Assembly: GCF_039555535.1 (NCBI RefSeq)
Contig: NZ_CP154630.1
Location: 2,741,001 to 2,805,000 of the forward strand
Direction of reading: 5' to 3'
From: Stenotrophomonas maltophilia
Lineage (GTDB): Bacteria; Pseudomonadota; Gammaproteobacteria; Xanthomonadales; Xanthomonadaceae
Length of the DNA: 64,000 nucleotides
Part shown: piece after piece, positions 17,260 through 26,286 of the stretch
How positions within the stretch are numbered: the first letter of the stretch is position 1
Layout of the letters: each line of letters begins with the position of its first letter
Program-made: the position numbers and the translations under genes
The notes under the pieces: model-generated
Told to the model about the DNA's origin: nothing
Databases searched by the model: none
What the model saw: the letters and a program-made list of their open reading frames with translations, nothing else

Positions 17260-18687
17260 ATGTTCAAGCAACTGTGGGCCACCAAGCACCCGCACGCCGC
17301 CCATGAAGACGCCAATGGCCTGAGCCTGCGCCGCCACCTCGGCCCCTGGGGGCTGACCGCCCTCGGCATCGGCGCGGTGATCGGCGGCGGCATCTTCGTC
17401 ATCACCGGCCAGGCCGCCGCCAACCACGCCGGCCCGGCCATCATGCTGTCCTTCGTGCTGGCCGCCATCTGCTGCGCCTTCTGCGCGCTGGCCTACGCCG
17501 AGTTCGCCTCGATGGTGCCGGTTTCCGGCAGCGCCTACACCTACACCTACGCCACCTTCGGCGAGCTCTCGGCCTGGTTCATCGGCTGGATGCTGGTGCT
17601 CGAATACGGCGTCTCCGCCTCGGCGGTGGCGGTCAGCTGGACCGGCTACTTCCTCAGCCTGCTCAGCCAGTTCGACATCCATCTGCCCGCCGCGCTGGTC
17701 AGCGCGCCACTGGACGCACAGCTGCGCCCCACCGGCGCGATCGCCAACCTGCCCGCCGCGGCACTGGTGATGCTGCTGACCTGGCTGTGCTACGTCGGCA
17801 TCAGCAAGTCCTCGGCGATGAACATGGCCATGGTCGTGCTCAAGACCGGCTTGATCGTGCTGGTCATCGTTGTCGGCTGGAAGTACGTGGATACCAGCAA
17901 CTGGACCCCGTTCATCCCGGCCAACGAGGGCCCCGGCAAGTACGGCATGGAAGGCGTGCTGCGCGGCGCGGCGATGGTGTTCTTCGCCTACATCGGCTTC
18001 GAGGCAGTGTCGGTGGCGGCGCAGGAATCGAAGAACCCGCAGCGCGACATGCCGATCGGCATGATGCTGTCACTGGTGGTCTGCACCGTGCTGTACATCG
18101 CGATGGCCGCGGTGATGACCGGCCTGGTGCCGTTCCAGCTGCTGGGCACCGATGAGCCGGTGGTGACCGCGGTGGCCGCGCATCCGCAGCTGGGTTGGCT
18201 GCGCTGGGTGGTCGAGGTCGGCGCGCTGGTCGGCCTGTCCTCGGTGGTGCTGGTGATGATCATCGGCCAGCCGCGCATCTTCATGATCATGGGCCGCGAC
18301 GGCCTGCTGCCACCGGTGTTCACCAGGATCCATCCGAAGTACCGCACCCCGCACATCAACACCGTGATCACCGGCATCGGCATCGCGCTGCTGGCGGCGC
18401 TGTTCCCGCTGGACATCCTCGGCGAACTGACCTCGATGGGCACGCTGATCGCGTTTGCCGCCGTGTGCGCGGGCGTGCTGATCCTGCGCCGCACCCAGCC
18501 GGACCTGCCGCGCCCGTTCCGCATGCCGATGGCGTGGCTGATCTGCGGCCTGGGCGTGCTGAGCTGCCTGGCGCTGCTGTCGGCGATGACGATGCACAAC
18601 TGGATGCTGATGGGCGTGTGGACGTTCGTCGGTTTCGTGATCTATTTCTGCTACGGGTTCAGGCACAGCCGCCTGCGGGGTCAGTGA
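17260..18687 (+). CDS. APC-family amino-acid permease (second of a tandem pair)
   Basis: A 475-residue paralogue of the upstream permease, with the same helix-1 motif (GIGAVIGGGIFVITGQ) and the long conserved stretch FFAYIGFEAVSVAAQESKNPQRDMPIG. Internal differences, such as the shorter N-terminal tail and a different loop after helix 5, suggest different substrate specificity. It is preceded by a terminator and followed by a 500-bp gene-free stretch rich in palindromes. Assignment to the family is secure, the substrate is not. Confidence 0.85.
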   Translation: MFKQLWATKHPHAAHEDANGLSLRRHLGPWGLTALGIGAVIGGGIFVITGQAAANHAGPAIMLSFVLAAICCAFCALAYAEFASMVPVSGSAYTYTYATFGELSAWFIGWMLVLEYGVSASAVAVSWTGYFLSLLSQFDIHLPAALVSAPLDAQLRPTGAIANLPAAALVMLLTWLCYVGISKSSAMNMAMVVLKTGLIVLVIVVGWKYVDTSNWTPFIPANEGPGKYGMEGVLRGAAMVFFAYIGFEAVSVAAQESKNPQRDMPIGMMLSLVVCTVLYIAMAAVMTGLVPFQLLGTDEPVVTAVAAHPQLGWLRWVVEVGALVGLSSVVLVMIIGQPRIFMIMGRDGLLPPVFTRIHPKYRTPHINTVITGIGIALLAALFPLDILGELTSMGTLIAFAAVCAGVLILRRTQPDLPRPFRMPMAWLICGLGVLSCLALLSAMTMHNWMLMGVWTFVGFVIYFCYGFRHSRLRGQ

Positions 18688-18700
18688 GGTTTTTTGTTTT

Positions 18701-18815
18701 GCAGGGCCTGCGGCCCTGCACCCGCGTCTGAAGCCAGAGCAACGGCAAGAGCGGGTGTGTTGGTTTGGCGGGGAGGCATGGGTACGCGGGGGACGCCACG
18801 TGCCCATGCCTCCCC
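18701..18815 (+). repeat. Composite element: GCAGGGC hairpin plus long palindrome (copy 1)
   Basis: A perfect hairpin at 18701-18719 (GCAGGGCC/GGCCCTGC) is followed by the spacer stretch AAGCCAGAGCAACGGCAAGA. A 17-bp stem with one mismatch follows (GGGGAGGCATGGGTACG at 18770-18786, partner at 18799-18815), with GGGGGACGCC in its loop. The same order of parts recurs at 31472-31641 and, inverted, at 31819-32007. Confidence 0.65.
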
Positions 18816-18842
18816 ACCCCTGACAGTCTCCCGGCGTGTCCG

Positions 18843-18866
18843 GTAGATCCACGCCATGCGTGGATG
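18843..18866. repeat. SMAG-like single unit with ATCCACGC stem
   Basis: GTAG followed by the stem ATCCACGC/GCGTGGAT around CAT. A relic with the same stem sequence lies at 31671-31690. Confidence 0.65.
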
Positions 18867-18905
18867 AAGCGTTCCCGGAAGCGAATGTATCGGGACGAAT
18901 CTTCT

Positions 18906-18930
18906 GTAGAGCCGAGCCATGCTCGGCTGC
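18906..18930. repeat. SMAG single unit
   Basis: A single unit beginning GTAGAGCCGAGCCATGCTCG with no partner copy nearby. Confidence 0.8.
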
Positions 18931-19008
18931 GAGCAAGCGCAGCGCCGCGACCCGCTTTTCGCTCTTCCTTCTTCACTCCGTGGCCGGCCGCAGCCGGAAC
19001 CTGTCCGA

Positions 19009-19112
19009 GGCGGGGCGGGTGGGCCGTGCAGGGGCGTTGGCGCCATGGATGGCGCCATCGAGCTTACAGGGACGTACTTGCAGCGTCCCCGGCACGGCCC
19101 ACCCGCCCCGCC
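19009..19112. repeat. Long palindrome with TGGCGCCA inner hairpin
   Basis: The 21-nt outer arms 19009-19029 and 19092-19112 (GGCGGGGCGGGTGGGCC at the left end) are perfect inverted repeats. An inner hairpin TGGCGCCA-TGGA-TGGCGCCA occupies 19038-19057. The same inner hairpin occurs in the element at 31819-31922, but with different outer arms. Confidence 0.7.
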
Positions 19113-19185
19113 AAACCCATGAACCGCTCTGCACGACCCGCCACGAGGGGCTCAGCCGTTGGCCGAATCCAGTAAAATCACCCGC

Positions 19186-19827
19186 ATGAACGCCCCCACC
19201 TTCCCCTACGACACCGCCCGCCTGGGCGAACTGGCCCAGCTGCTGATCGACAACGTCCGCGAGCTGGCCCAGGCCGGCTGGACCCCGGCTACCAGCAGCA
19301 ACTTCTCCCACCGCCTGGACGACCGCCACGCCGCGATCACCGTCTCCGGCAAGGACAAGGGCCGCCTGATCGAGGACGACATCATGGTGGTGGACTTCGA
19401 TGGCAAGGCCGTCGGCCGCCCGCTGCGCCCCTCCGCCGAAACCCTGCTGCACACCCAGCTGTACCGCCGCTTCCCGGAAATCGGCTGCGTGCTGCACACC
19501 CATTCGCCGGTGCAGACCATCGCCTCGCGCTTGTACGCGCCGCAGGGCCATGTGCACCTGGAAGGCTACGAGCTGCTGAAGGCCTTCGCCGGCAACAGCA
19601 CCCACGAGATGGCCATCGACGTACCGGTGTTCGCCAACACCCAGGACATGAACGTGCTTTCGCAGCAGGTCGATGATCTGCTCGACCGCCAGAACCTGTG
19701 GGGCTACCTGATCGATGGCCACGGGCTGTACGCCTGGGGCCGCGACATGGCCGAAGCGCGCCGTCACCTGGAGGCCTTCGAGTTCCTGTTCCACTGCGAG
19801 CTGGAACTGCGCAAGCTGCGCGGCTGA
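19186..19827 (+). CDS. mtnB: Methylthioribulose-1-phosphate dehydratase
   Basis: A 213-residue class II aldolase/adducin-fold protein. Zinc ligands are His104 and His106 in VLHTHS and His179 in [10 protein letters not shown], and the substrate-loop TSSNFSHRL is present. It dehydrates 5-methylthioribulose-1-phosphate in the methionine salvage pathway that recycles methylthioadenosine. The ATG at 19186 is chosen by the conserved start. mtnD and mtnC follow on the same strand and form a salvage operon. The kinase/isomerase steps (mtnA) must be encoded elsewhere. Confidence 0.93.
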   Translation: MNAPTFPYDTARLGELAQLLIDNVRELAQAGWTPATSSNFSHRLDDRHAAITVSGKDKGRLIEDDIMVVDFDGKAVGRPLRPSAETLLHTQLYRRFPEIGCVLHTHSPVQTIASRLYAPQGHVHLEGYELLKAFAGNSTHEMAIDVPVFANTQDMNVLSQQVDDLLDRQNLWGYLIDGHGLYAWGRDMAEARRHLEAFEFLFHCELELRKLRG

Positions 19828-19919
19828 ACCCGCGCGCAGGTGCAGATGCCGATCCGGAATCTGCACCCTGCGCCCACCCTGCTACCCTGTCTTTCCCCCG
19901 AGACGTTCAAGCTGCCGCC

Positions 19920-20477
19920 ATGAGCCGACTGCGCATCTACGACGACACCCGCCCCGAATCGCCGCTGCTGGACACCCAGGACGGCGCTGTCATCGCTGCC
20001 GAACTGAAGCAGATCGGCGTCACCTTCGAGCGCTGGCAGGCCACCGCACCGGTCGCGCCGGGCGCCAGCCAGGATGAAGTGTTCGCCGCCTACCGTGCGG
20101 ACATCGACCGCTTGGTCGCCGAGCGCGGCTTCAAGAGCGTGGACGTAGCCTCGATCGCCCCGGACAACCCCAACCGCGCCGAGCTGCGCAGGAAGTTCCT
20201 CGACGAGCACTTCCACAAGGAAGACGAGGTGCGCTTCTTCGTCGCCGGCTCCGGCCTGTTCACCCTGCACGTGGAAGACAAGGTGTACGAGATCGAGTGC
20301 GTGAAGGACGACCTGATCGCCGTGCCCGATGGCACCACCCACTGGTTCGACATGGGCGATGAGCCCAGCTTCGTGGCGATCCGCTTCTTCACCGAGCCGG
20401 ATGGCTGGGTCGGTCACTTCACCGGCACCGACATCGCACAGAAGTTCCCCCGTTACGTCCCTACCCAGGCATCCTGA
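19920..20477 (+). CDS. mtnD: Acireductone dioxygenase
   Basis: A 185-residue cupin. Metal ligands His97, His99 and Glu103 (HFHKEDE) and His141 (GTTHWFD) match the known ARD ligand set in position and spacing. With Fe2+ the enzyme gives formate and the 2-keto precursor of methionine. With Ni2+ it gives the off-pathway products and CO, so metal loading decides the outcome. The gene lies 92 nt after mtnB and 3 nt before mtnC. Confidence 0.95.
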   Translation: MSRLRIYDDTRPESPLLDTQDGAVIAAELKQIGVTFERWQATAPVAPGASQDEVFAAYRADIDRLVAERGFKSVDVASIAPDNPNRAELRRKFLDEHFHKEDEVRFFVAGSGLFTLHVEDKVYEIECVKDDLIAVPDGTTHWFDMGDEPSFVAIRFFTEPDGWVGHFTGTDIAQKFPRYVPTQAS

Positions 20478-20480
20478 TCC

Positions 20481-21176
20481 ATGCAGCCCCGCGTCATCCT
20501 GACCGATATCGAAGGCACTACCAGCAGCATCTCGTTCGTCAAGAACGTGCTGTTTCCCTATGCGCGCCAGGCGCTGCCCGGCTTCGTCGCCGAACACGGC
20601 CAGGACCCGGACGTGCGCCGCTGGCTGGACGCGGTAGCCACCGAGATCGGCGGCGCCTGCCAGGACAGCCTGGTGGTCGAAACGCTGCAGGGCTGGATCG
20701 ACCAGGACCGCAAGCACACCGCGCTGAAGGCCCTGCAGGGCCGGATCTGGGACGCCGGCTACCGTCGCGGCGACTACACCGCGCACTTCTATCCGGAAGT
20801 GACGGCGGTACTGAAGGGCTGGCACGCCTCGGGCCTGCCGCTGTACGTGTACTCCTCCGGTTCGGTGCCGGCGCAGAAGCTGTTCTTCGGTTTCAGCGAC
20901 GCCGGCGACCTCAGCCCGCTGGTGTCGGGCTGGTTCGATACCGAAGTCGGCGGCAAGCGTGAGGCCGACAGCTATCGCCGCATCGTGCAGGCGATCGGCG
21001 TCCCGGCCGGCGAGATCCTGTTCCTGTCGGATGTGGTGGAAGAGCTGGACGCCGCCCGCGAAGCCGGCCTGCAGACCCGCCTGATCGACCGTCTGGATGA
21101 TTACCCGCTGCCGCGCACCGGCCAGGCCACCAACGGCCATGAGCGGGTCGAGAATTTCCAGCAGATCCAGCTGTAA
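20481..21176 (+). CDS. mtnC: Enolase-phosphatase E1 (MtnC)
   Basis: A 231-residue HAD-superfamily enzyme. Motif I is LTDIEGTT with nucleophile Asp9 and the Glu11 typical of the E1 family in place of the usual second Asp. Motif II is YSSGS and motif III/IV lies in [10 protein letters not shown] and [17 protein letters not shown]. It enolises and dephosphorylates 2,3-diketo-5-methylthiopentyl-1-phosphate to give the acireductone used by MtnD. It starts 3 nt after mtnD. Two SMAG-type repeats follow. Confidence 0.94.
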   Translation: MQPRVILTDIEGTTSSISFVKNVLFPYARQALPGFVAEHGQDPDVRRWLDAVATEIGGACQDSLVVETLQGWIDQDRKHTALKALQGRIWDAGYRRGDYTAHFYPEVTAVLKGWHASGLPLYVYSSGSVPAQKLFFGFSDAGDLSPLVSGWFDTEVGGKREADSYRRIVQAIGVPAGEILFLSDVVEELDAAREAGLQTRLIDRLDDYPLPRTGQATNGHERVENFQQIQL

Positions 21177-21186
21177 CTCGAAAAGG

Positions 21187-21243
21187 GTAGATGCCAACCT
21201 TGGTTGGCATGCTCCCGGCGTGCCAACCAAGGTTGGCACCTAC
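21187..21243. repeat. SMAG-like inverted dimer with CCAACCTTGG stem (copy 1)
   Basis: GTAGATGCCAACCTTGGTTG forms a stem of its own and is mirrored by the right half ending GGTTGGCACCTAC. The GTAG/CTAC ends are those of SMAG but the stem differs from the GAGCCGAG type. Confidence 0.8.
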
Positions 21244-21273
21244 CAGAGCAGAATATGCCTGCCCGATGGTCCG

Positions 21274-21330
21274 GTAGATGCCAACCTTGGTTGGCATACG
21301 GCCGATGTGTCAACCAAGGTTGACACCTAC
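21274..21330. repeat. SMAG-like inverted dimer with CCAACCTTGG stem (copy 2)
   Basis: A second copy 87 bp after the first, with paired changes in the right half (TGTCAACC...GGTTGACA), so the stem is maintained. Together they separate mtnC from the convergent beta-mannosidase gene. Confidence 0.8.
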
Positions 21331-21351
21331 CAGAACATGGTTCGCCTGCCC

Positions 21352-23970
21352 TCAACGATCGTTGAGTGTTTTTACCTTCAACGCTTCTCGCAGCGTCGTC
21401 AGATCCACCGGACCACGCACTGCAATGTCCCGGGTTTCACCCGGCAGCAGGTCCAGCAGGTTGTCTTCGATCTGCACATCCAGCGCACCGAAATCGATCC
21501 ACGTCGCGCGCACGTATGCCGCGCTTTCCAGCCGTAGTCGATAGTGGTCGCCTTCTATGGACAACGTGGCCTTGAGCTTCTGCCGCGGCAACACCTGGTC
21601 CTTGGCCTCGGCGAAACCGACCACCTGCCTCGCGCTCACCTTGCCGTCCTGCAGCAGTTCGAACACCGCCACCGTGCGCTTCGGGTCGGCACCGGCCAGC
21701 AGTTCGGCGTCGCGGAAATCACCGATCGAGGTGACACCTTCCCCCGCCAACGTGACCGCCTCCTCACGGCGGCCCAGCACCTTGCCCTCCACGTCCATCA
21801 CCCGCAGCCGCAAACGTGCCTCCCGCGCGGCGCCATCATTGATCAGGCGCACCCGCGTATTGCCCTCGTCGCGCAGCGCAGCCACCGTCACCGGCGCGAA
21901 GAAACGCCGCGCGGCAAAGTGCAGCGCCTTCCAGCGGCCGAAGTAGTCCACGCTGGACCATGAAGCGCCCGGCCAGACATCGTTGAGCTGCCAGTACAGC
22001 GAACCCATCGTGTACGGACGCGAGGCGCGGTGATGCAGCGCCGCCAGGGCGATGCCATCGGCCTGCATCACCTGGCTCAGGTAGACGAAGTCCTCGAAGT
22101 CCTTTGGCGTGCCGTAGCCCAGTTCGATGTAATGCAGCAGGCGGCTGTTGCCCTCGCCGGCCATGAATTTCTGGTGCGCGCGGATGACCGGGCTGTCGAT
22201 GCGCTGCTCGGCACGGGTGGCGATCTGGTCCACCGTCGCCACCGACGGCCACGCCTGCAGCCCGTACTCGGACATGAAGCGTGGGGTCTCGCGCAGATAG
22301 GCCTGCACCGGCAGCGCCGGATTGCCCCAGACCTGCCAGTAATGCTTGTCGCCGCGGGTGGAATCGTTGGCTTTCTCGTCCAGATCATTGCTGGGCGAGC
22401 TGGACCAGTACGGCACGCCCAGCCCCTCCTCACCCACCACCTGGCGCAGGTCGTTGCCGAACAGGTCGACATAGCCCTGCCACACCTTCGCTGCAAACGC
22501 CGGGTCGGCCGCCTTCAGGTCGCGACCGTGGCCCCAGTCCTTCCAGGCGGTTTCTTCCTCGTTGTTACCACACCACAGCACGATGCTGGGGTGATGGCGC
22601 AGCCGGCGCACGTTGTCGCGCGCCTCGGCCATCACGCTGGCACGGAAGGCCGGATCGTAACCCGGCTGCATGCCGCCGCCGAACATGAAGTCCTGCCAGA
22701 CCAGCAGGCCCAGCTCGTCAGCGATGTCGAAGAACGCATCATCCTCGTAGTAGCCGCCGCCCCAGTTGCGCAGCATGTTCATGTTGGCGTCGCGCGCGGC
22801 CGTCAGTACCTGGCGCAGGCGTGCGGCATCGGCGCGCGCGGGGAAGGCATCGAACGGAATGACGTTGGCGCCCTTGGCGAAGATCTCCACACCGTTGATG
22901 ACGAAGGCGAAGCCCTGTCCACCCTTGCCGTCTTCCTCACGGCGCAGCTCAACCGTGCGCAGGCCGATGCGCTGCTCGCGCACCCGCGTTGCATCGGCGC
23001 CATCATCCAGGCGGGCCTGCACGGTGTAGCGGTCCTGTGCACCGTGGCCGACCGGCCACCAGCGCTGCGGCTTGACCAGTTCGACTGGTACTTCGACAGC
23101 GTTCTGGCCGGGCTTCAACAGCACCGTGCGCTGCACCTGGGCCACGCTGCGGCCTTGCGGATCGCGCACATCGACATTGACCACCGCAGAACCGGCAGCG
23201 TTGCCCTGCTCCACCTGCAGCAACACCGCCAGCTTCGCCTGTTCCGCGCTTAATGCATCGGTGCGCACGGCAAGATCGGTCAGGCGGTGCGCATCCCAGG
23301 CCTGCAGGTCGACCCCGCGCCAGACGCCGGCGGTGACATAGCGCGGGCCCCAGTCCCAACCGAAGTGGTAGGCCGGTTTGCGCGCGAAGTTGCCGACCAT
23401 CGCGTCTTTGGGCTCATCCCCATAGGGCGAAGGATAGTTGCCGGCGATCTTGTGCGGCATCGCCTGCACGCCCGGCAGCAGGGTGCGGATGGGCGATCGG
23501 AACACGATCTGCAGTTCATTGCCATTCGCCCGCAGGCGCCGGTCCACGCGCGCACGCCACGTGCGGTGCGCGTTGTCTGCACGCAGCAGCGGCTTGCCGT
23601 TGAGGCTGACCTCGGCATAGGTATCCAGCCCGTCAAAGCGAAGCTCGGCATTGGGCTTGGCCAGCGTCGCCGCATCCACGTCGAAGCGGGCGCGGTATTC
23701 CCAGGCTGCCAGGCCGATCCACTGCAGCTCCGCCTCGGGCGCACCGACGTACGGATCGCGGATCAGCCCGTGGGCCAGCAGGTCGGTGTGCACGCTGCCC
23801 GGCACCTTCGCCGCACGCCACTGCTGCAGGCCCGGATGGGCTGCACCCTGCGCGTCGCCGGGCAGCATGCGGAACTCCCACTGCGCCTGCAACGGGGCCG
23901 CCAGTGCAGGGAACACAGAGGTTGCGACCAGCAGCAGGAGCAGGCGGACAACGAGGGAAAGGCGATGCAC
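21352..23970 (-). CDS. GH2 beta-mannosidase, exported
   Basis: An 872-residue glycoside hydrolase with signal peptide MHRLSLVVRLLLLLVATSVFPALA. The jelly-roll N-terminal domain has WEYRARFDVD, the TIM barrel has WGGGYYEDDAFFDIADELGLLVWQDFMF. The acid/base Glu is in LWCGNNEEETAW (about residue 470) and the nucleophile Glu in FMSEYGLQAWPS (about 567). This pattern is that of GH2 exo-beta-mannosidases, which would release the core beta-linked mannose of an N-glycan or manno-oligosaccharide in the periplasm. It is the last gene of the six-gene run starting at GH92, though an 90-bp gap with a SMAG repeat separates it from the preceding gene. Confidence 0.92.
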   Translation of the reverse strand: MHRLSLVVRLLLLLVATSVFPALAAPLQAQWEFRMLPGDAQGAAHPGLQQWRAAKVPGSVHTDLLAHGLIRDPYVGAPEAELQWIGLAAWEYRARFDVDAATLAKPNAELRFDGLDTYAEVSLNGKPLLRADNAHRTWRARVDRRLRANGNELQIVFRSPIRTLLPGVQAMPHKIAGNYPSPYGDEPKDAMVGNFARKPAYHFGWDWGPRYVTAGVWRGVDLQAWDAHRLTDLAVRTDALSAEQAKLAVLLQVEQGNAAGSAVVNVDVRDPQGRSVAQVQRTVLLKPGQNAVEVPVELVKPQRWWPVGHGAQDRYTVQARLDDGADATRVREQRIGLRTVELRREEDGKGGQGFAFVINGVEIFAKGANVIPFDAFPARADAARLRQVLTAARDANMNMLRNWGGGYYEDDAFFDIADELGLLVWQDFMFGGGMQPGYDPAFRASVMAEARDNVRRLRHHPSIVLWCGNNEEETAWKDWGHGRDLKAADPAFAAKVWQGYVDLFGNDLRQVVGEEGLGVPYWSSSPSNDLDEKANDSTRGDKHYWQVWGNPALPVQAYLRETPRFMSEYGLQAWPSVATVDQIATRAEQRIDSPVIRAHQKFMAGEGNSRLLHYIELGYGTPKDFEDFVYLSQVMQADGIALAALHHRASRPYTMGSLYWQLNDVWPGASWSSVDYFGRWKALHFAARRFFAPVTVAALRDEGNTRVRLINDGAAREARLRLRVMDVEGKVLGRREEAVTLAGEGVTSIGDFRDAELLAGADPKRTVAVFELLQDGKVSARQVVGFAEAKDQVLPRQKLKATLSIEGDHYRLRLESAAYVRATWIDFGALDVQIEDNLLDLLPGETRDIAVRGPVDLTTLREALKVKTLNDR

Positions 23971-23989
23971 GGGATGCTCCTGTTTTTCC

Positions 23990-24053
23990 GCCGGGCCTGG
24001 CCCGGCGCTACCTGCAAGTCTGATTCGAGGTAGTGCCGGGCCATGCCCGGCGT
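23990..24053. repeat. SMAG-type repeat, CCGGGC stem
   Basis: The halves CCGGGCCTGGCCCGGCGCTAC and GTAGTGCCGGGCCATGCCC... point towards each other. It lies inside the putative six-gene operon and could modulate the level of the downstream beta-mannosidase mRNA. Confidence 0.8.
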
Positions 24054-24060
24054 ACCCATC

Positions 24061-25287
24061 TCAACGCACGACGTTCAATACTTCGTAGCACGCACCCATG
24101 GTGTGGTAATCCACCTTGCCTGCCGGGCTCTTCTCGTCGCTGTACTTGCGGTTGTCGGCATCGAGGATGCGGAACCAGGCACCGTACTGGTGGTCGACGA
24201 AGTGCTCCCACGAGTACGCCCAGATGCGCTCGTACCACTGCCAGTAGCGGTCATCGCCGGTGCGCTGGGCCATCAGTGCGGCGGTGGCCAGGGTCTCGGC
24301 CTGAACCCAGAAGTACTTGTCGTCGTCGCAGACGAAACTGTCGCCACCGATCGGGGCGCCCTCCATGCCCGGCTGCCGGCGCGATTCCGGCGCGAAGCCG
24401 TAGTAGAGGCCACCACGCGCCTCATCCCAGCTGCGGGCCACGGCGACATCGAACAGATGCTGCGCGGTCGCCACCAGCCAATCGGCCTGCACATGGCGGT
24501 CCAGGATCAGCAGCAGCTTGGCCCACTCGGTCTGGTGACCGGGCTGGAAGCCCCACGGGCGGAACAAGTGCTTGGGGTCGTCCAGGTTGTAGTCCCAGTC
24601 GATCTCCCAGTTCACGTCATAGTGTTCCCAGACCAGGCCACCGGCCTTGGCGGCCTGGCGGCGGGTCATGTTGTCGGCCAGCTGCAGCGCGCGTTCCACA
24701 TAGCGCTGCTCGCCACTGGCCTCGAACGCCGCCAGCATCGCCTCGCACATGTGCATGTTGGCGTTCTGGCCACGGTAGCCGGTAAAGTTCCACTGGCCAT
24801 CGGCCTCGTCCTTGTACAGGCCGTGTTCCGGCTCCCAGAAGCGCGCTTCCAGCAGCTGCCAGGTCTCGTCCATCCACGCGCGGGCCTGCTCGATGCCGGC
24901 CTTCAACGCACAGCTGTAGGCCAGCAACACGAAGGCCACGCCGTAGCAATGGTTCATGTCGTCCTCGACCTTGCCGTCGCGCAGGGTCCAGGCATAGCCA
25001 CCGGTAACCGGATTGCGATGCACCTCGCGCAGGTAGCGCACGCCGTGCTCGACCGCGTCGCGGTATTCAGCGTTGCCGAATTCGCGGTAGGCCATCGCGT
25101 AGTTGAAGACGAAGCGCGTGCTGCTGACCAGATGGCGATGGCTGGCATCGTAGATGCTGCCGTCATCGCGGAAGTAGTGGAAGAAGCCGCCGTTCGGGTC
25201 GATGCAGCGCGGGTGGTAGAACGCCATCGTGTCGGCGATATGCGCACGCAGGAACGCGGGCGAACGGAAATCGGGCGAGGTGTTCAT
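24061..25287 (-). CDS. AGE-family epimerase/isomerase, probable mannose isomerase
   Basis: A 408-residue (alpha/alpha)6-barrel protein of the N-acylglucosamine 2-epimerase superfamily. Conserved features are HYFRDDGS near residue 37, HLVSSTRFVFNYAMA, the NMHMCEAMLAA stretch, and HLFRPWGFQPGHQTEWAKLL with the paired catalytic histidines of the fold. The start overlaps the stop of the preceding sugar-kinase gene by 4 nt (ATGA). Within the family it could be a mannose isomerase, a mannobiose 2-epimerase or a GlcNAc 2-epimerase. The neighbours (mannosidases upstream and downstream, a fructokinase-type kinase coupled to it) make D-mannose to D-fructose the best inference. Confidence 0.82.
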   Translation of the reverse strand: MNTSPDFRSPAFLRAHIADTMAFYHPRCIDPNGGFFHYFRDDGSIYDASHRHLVSSTRFVFNYAMAYREFGNAEYRDAVEHGVRYLREVHRNPVTGGYAWTLRDGKVEDDMNHCYGVAFVLLAYSCALKAGIEQARAWMDETWQLLEARFWEPEHGLYKDEADGQWNFTGYRGQNANMHMCEAMLAAFEASGEQRYVERALQLADNMTRRQAAKAGGLVWEHYDVNWEIDWDYNLDDPKHLFRPWGFQPGHQTEWAKLLLILDRHVQADWLVATAQHLFDVAVARSWDEARGGLYYGFAPESRRQPGMEGAPIGGDSFVCDDDKYFWVQAETLATAALMAQRTGDDRYWQWYERIWAYSWEHFVDHQYGAWFRILDADNRKYSDEKSPAGKVDYHTMGACYEVLNVVR

Positions 25288-26279
25288 GCGGTAATGTCCT
25301 GGGCCTGCAGCAGCTGCTGCACTTCATCGAGCGAGGGCATCGCGGCGAACGCGCCCTTGCGGGTAACAGCCAGCGCGCCGACCGCGGCGCCGAAGCGCAG
25401 CGTGGCGGTGATCGCCTCGGGGTCCTGGCAGAACGCGGCAAAGCCTGCGCCCGCCCCGCCACGCTCCAGCAGTCCGACCAGCACCCCACCGACAAAGGCA
25501 TCGCCGGCGGCCGTGGTATCGACGGTGGCTACGCGGAAGCTGGTGACCGTGCCGTGGTTGTCGCGCGTGTACCAGTGCAGCGTGGCCGCACCATCGGTAA
25601 CGATGACCCAGCGTGCCTGCGCAGCCAGCAGGCGCTTCAGCACCACTGCCTCACCATCGGCACCCAGCGGTGCCGCCAGGTAGTCCAGCTCCTCGCGCGA
25701 CAGCTTGACCAGGTCGGCACGCTGCAGCGCCTGCCACAGGCGCGGCGTCGGATCTTCGCTGGCCGGCCACAGTGCCGGGCGCAGGTTGAGGTCCAGGCTG
25801 ACCACCGCACCGGCGGCACGGGCGCGCTCCATGCCGGCGAAGGTCGCCTCGGCGATGGACGGCTCGGTCAGGCTGTTGGAGCAGACGTGGAAGCACTGCG
25901 CGCTGTCGAAGCACGCGGCCTGGAAGTCGCTGTCACGGAACAGCAGGTCGGCGGCCGGCGGGCGGTAGAAACTGAAGCTGCGCTCGCCGCTGGCATCCAG
26001 CGCGACGAAGGCCAGTGCGGTCTTGGCCGCATCGGTACGCACGATGTAATCCGTGCCTACGCCGTGTTCGACCAGGCTCTCGGCCAGGAAGTCACCAAAC
26101 ATGTCGCGGCCCAGCATGCCGACGAACTGGGTCTTCGCACCCAGTCGCGCTGCCGCCACCGCAACGTTGGCCGGCGCCCCGCCGGCGTACTGCAGGAACG
26201 CGCGCGGCGTGTCGGCCGAGGCCGGCGGCTGCGCCAGTAGATCGATCAAAATTTCGCCGAAGCAAACGATGGAACCCAT
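25284..26279 (-). CDS. PfkB-family sugar kinase, probable fructokinase
   Basis: A 331-residue ribokinase-fold kinase. It starts MGSIVCFGEILIDLL, has the N-terminal signature GGAPANVAVAAARLGAKTQFVGMLG and the C-terminal signature VDTTAAGDAFVGGVLVGL with the catalytic Asp. The sequence is of the fructokinase (ScrK/FrkA) type, which phosphorylates fructose to fructose-6-phosphate. The gene starts 7 nt after the transporter gene and overlaps the isomerase gene by 4 nt, so transport, isomerisation and phosphorylation are encoded consecutively. The ATG at 26279 is fixed by the conserved N-terminus. Confidence 0.87.
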   Translation of the reverse strand: MGSIVCFGEILIDLLAQPPASADTPRAFLQYAGGAPANVAVAAARLGAKTQFVGMLGRDMFGDFLAESLVEHGVGTDYIVRTDAAKTALAFVALDASGERSFSFYRPPAADLLFRDSDFQAACFDSAQCFHVCSNSLTEPSIAEATFAGMERARAAGAVVSLDLNLRPALWPASEDPTPRLWQALQRADLVKLSREELDYLAAPLGADGEAVVLKRLLAAQARWVIVTDGAATLHWYTRDNHGTVTSFRVATVDTTAAGDAFVGGVLVGLLERGGAGAGFAAFCQDPEAITATLRFGAAVGALAVTRKGAFAAMPSLDEVQQLLQAQDITA

Positions 26280-26286
26280 TCCGGAC

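Larger units (their letters stand above)
18688..19185. other. Gene-free stretch built of palindromes
   Basis: I see no convincing coding frame in these 498 bases. They hold a composite hairpin-palindrome element (18701-18815), two single SMAG-type units with different stems (18843, 18906), and a second long palindrome (19009-19112). The promoter of mtnB should lie in the last 70 bases. Confidence 0.7.

Noticed and set aside
15636..17468. A 610-codon minus-strand open frame across both permease genes
   Set aside because: It spans an intergenic terminator and encodes a His/Asp/Gln-rich sequence without structure; the plus-strand permeases are clear.
26236..26250. An operator-like string AGATCGATCAAA inside the 5' end of the sugar-kinase gene
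   Set aside because: It encodes the conserved EILIDLL segment (Ile-Asp codons give GATCGAT) and matches only one half of the consensus. It is probably coincidental.
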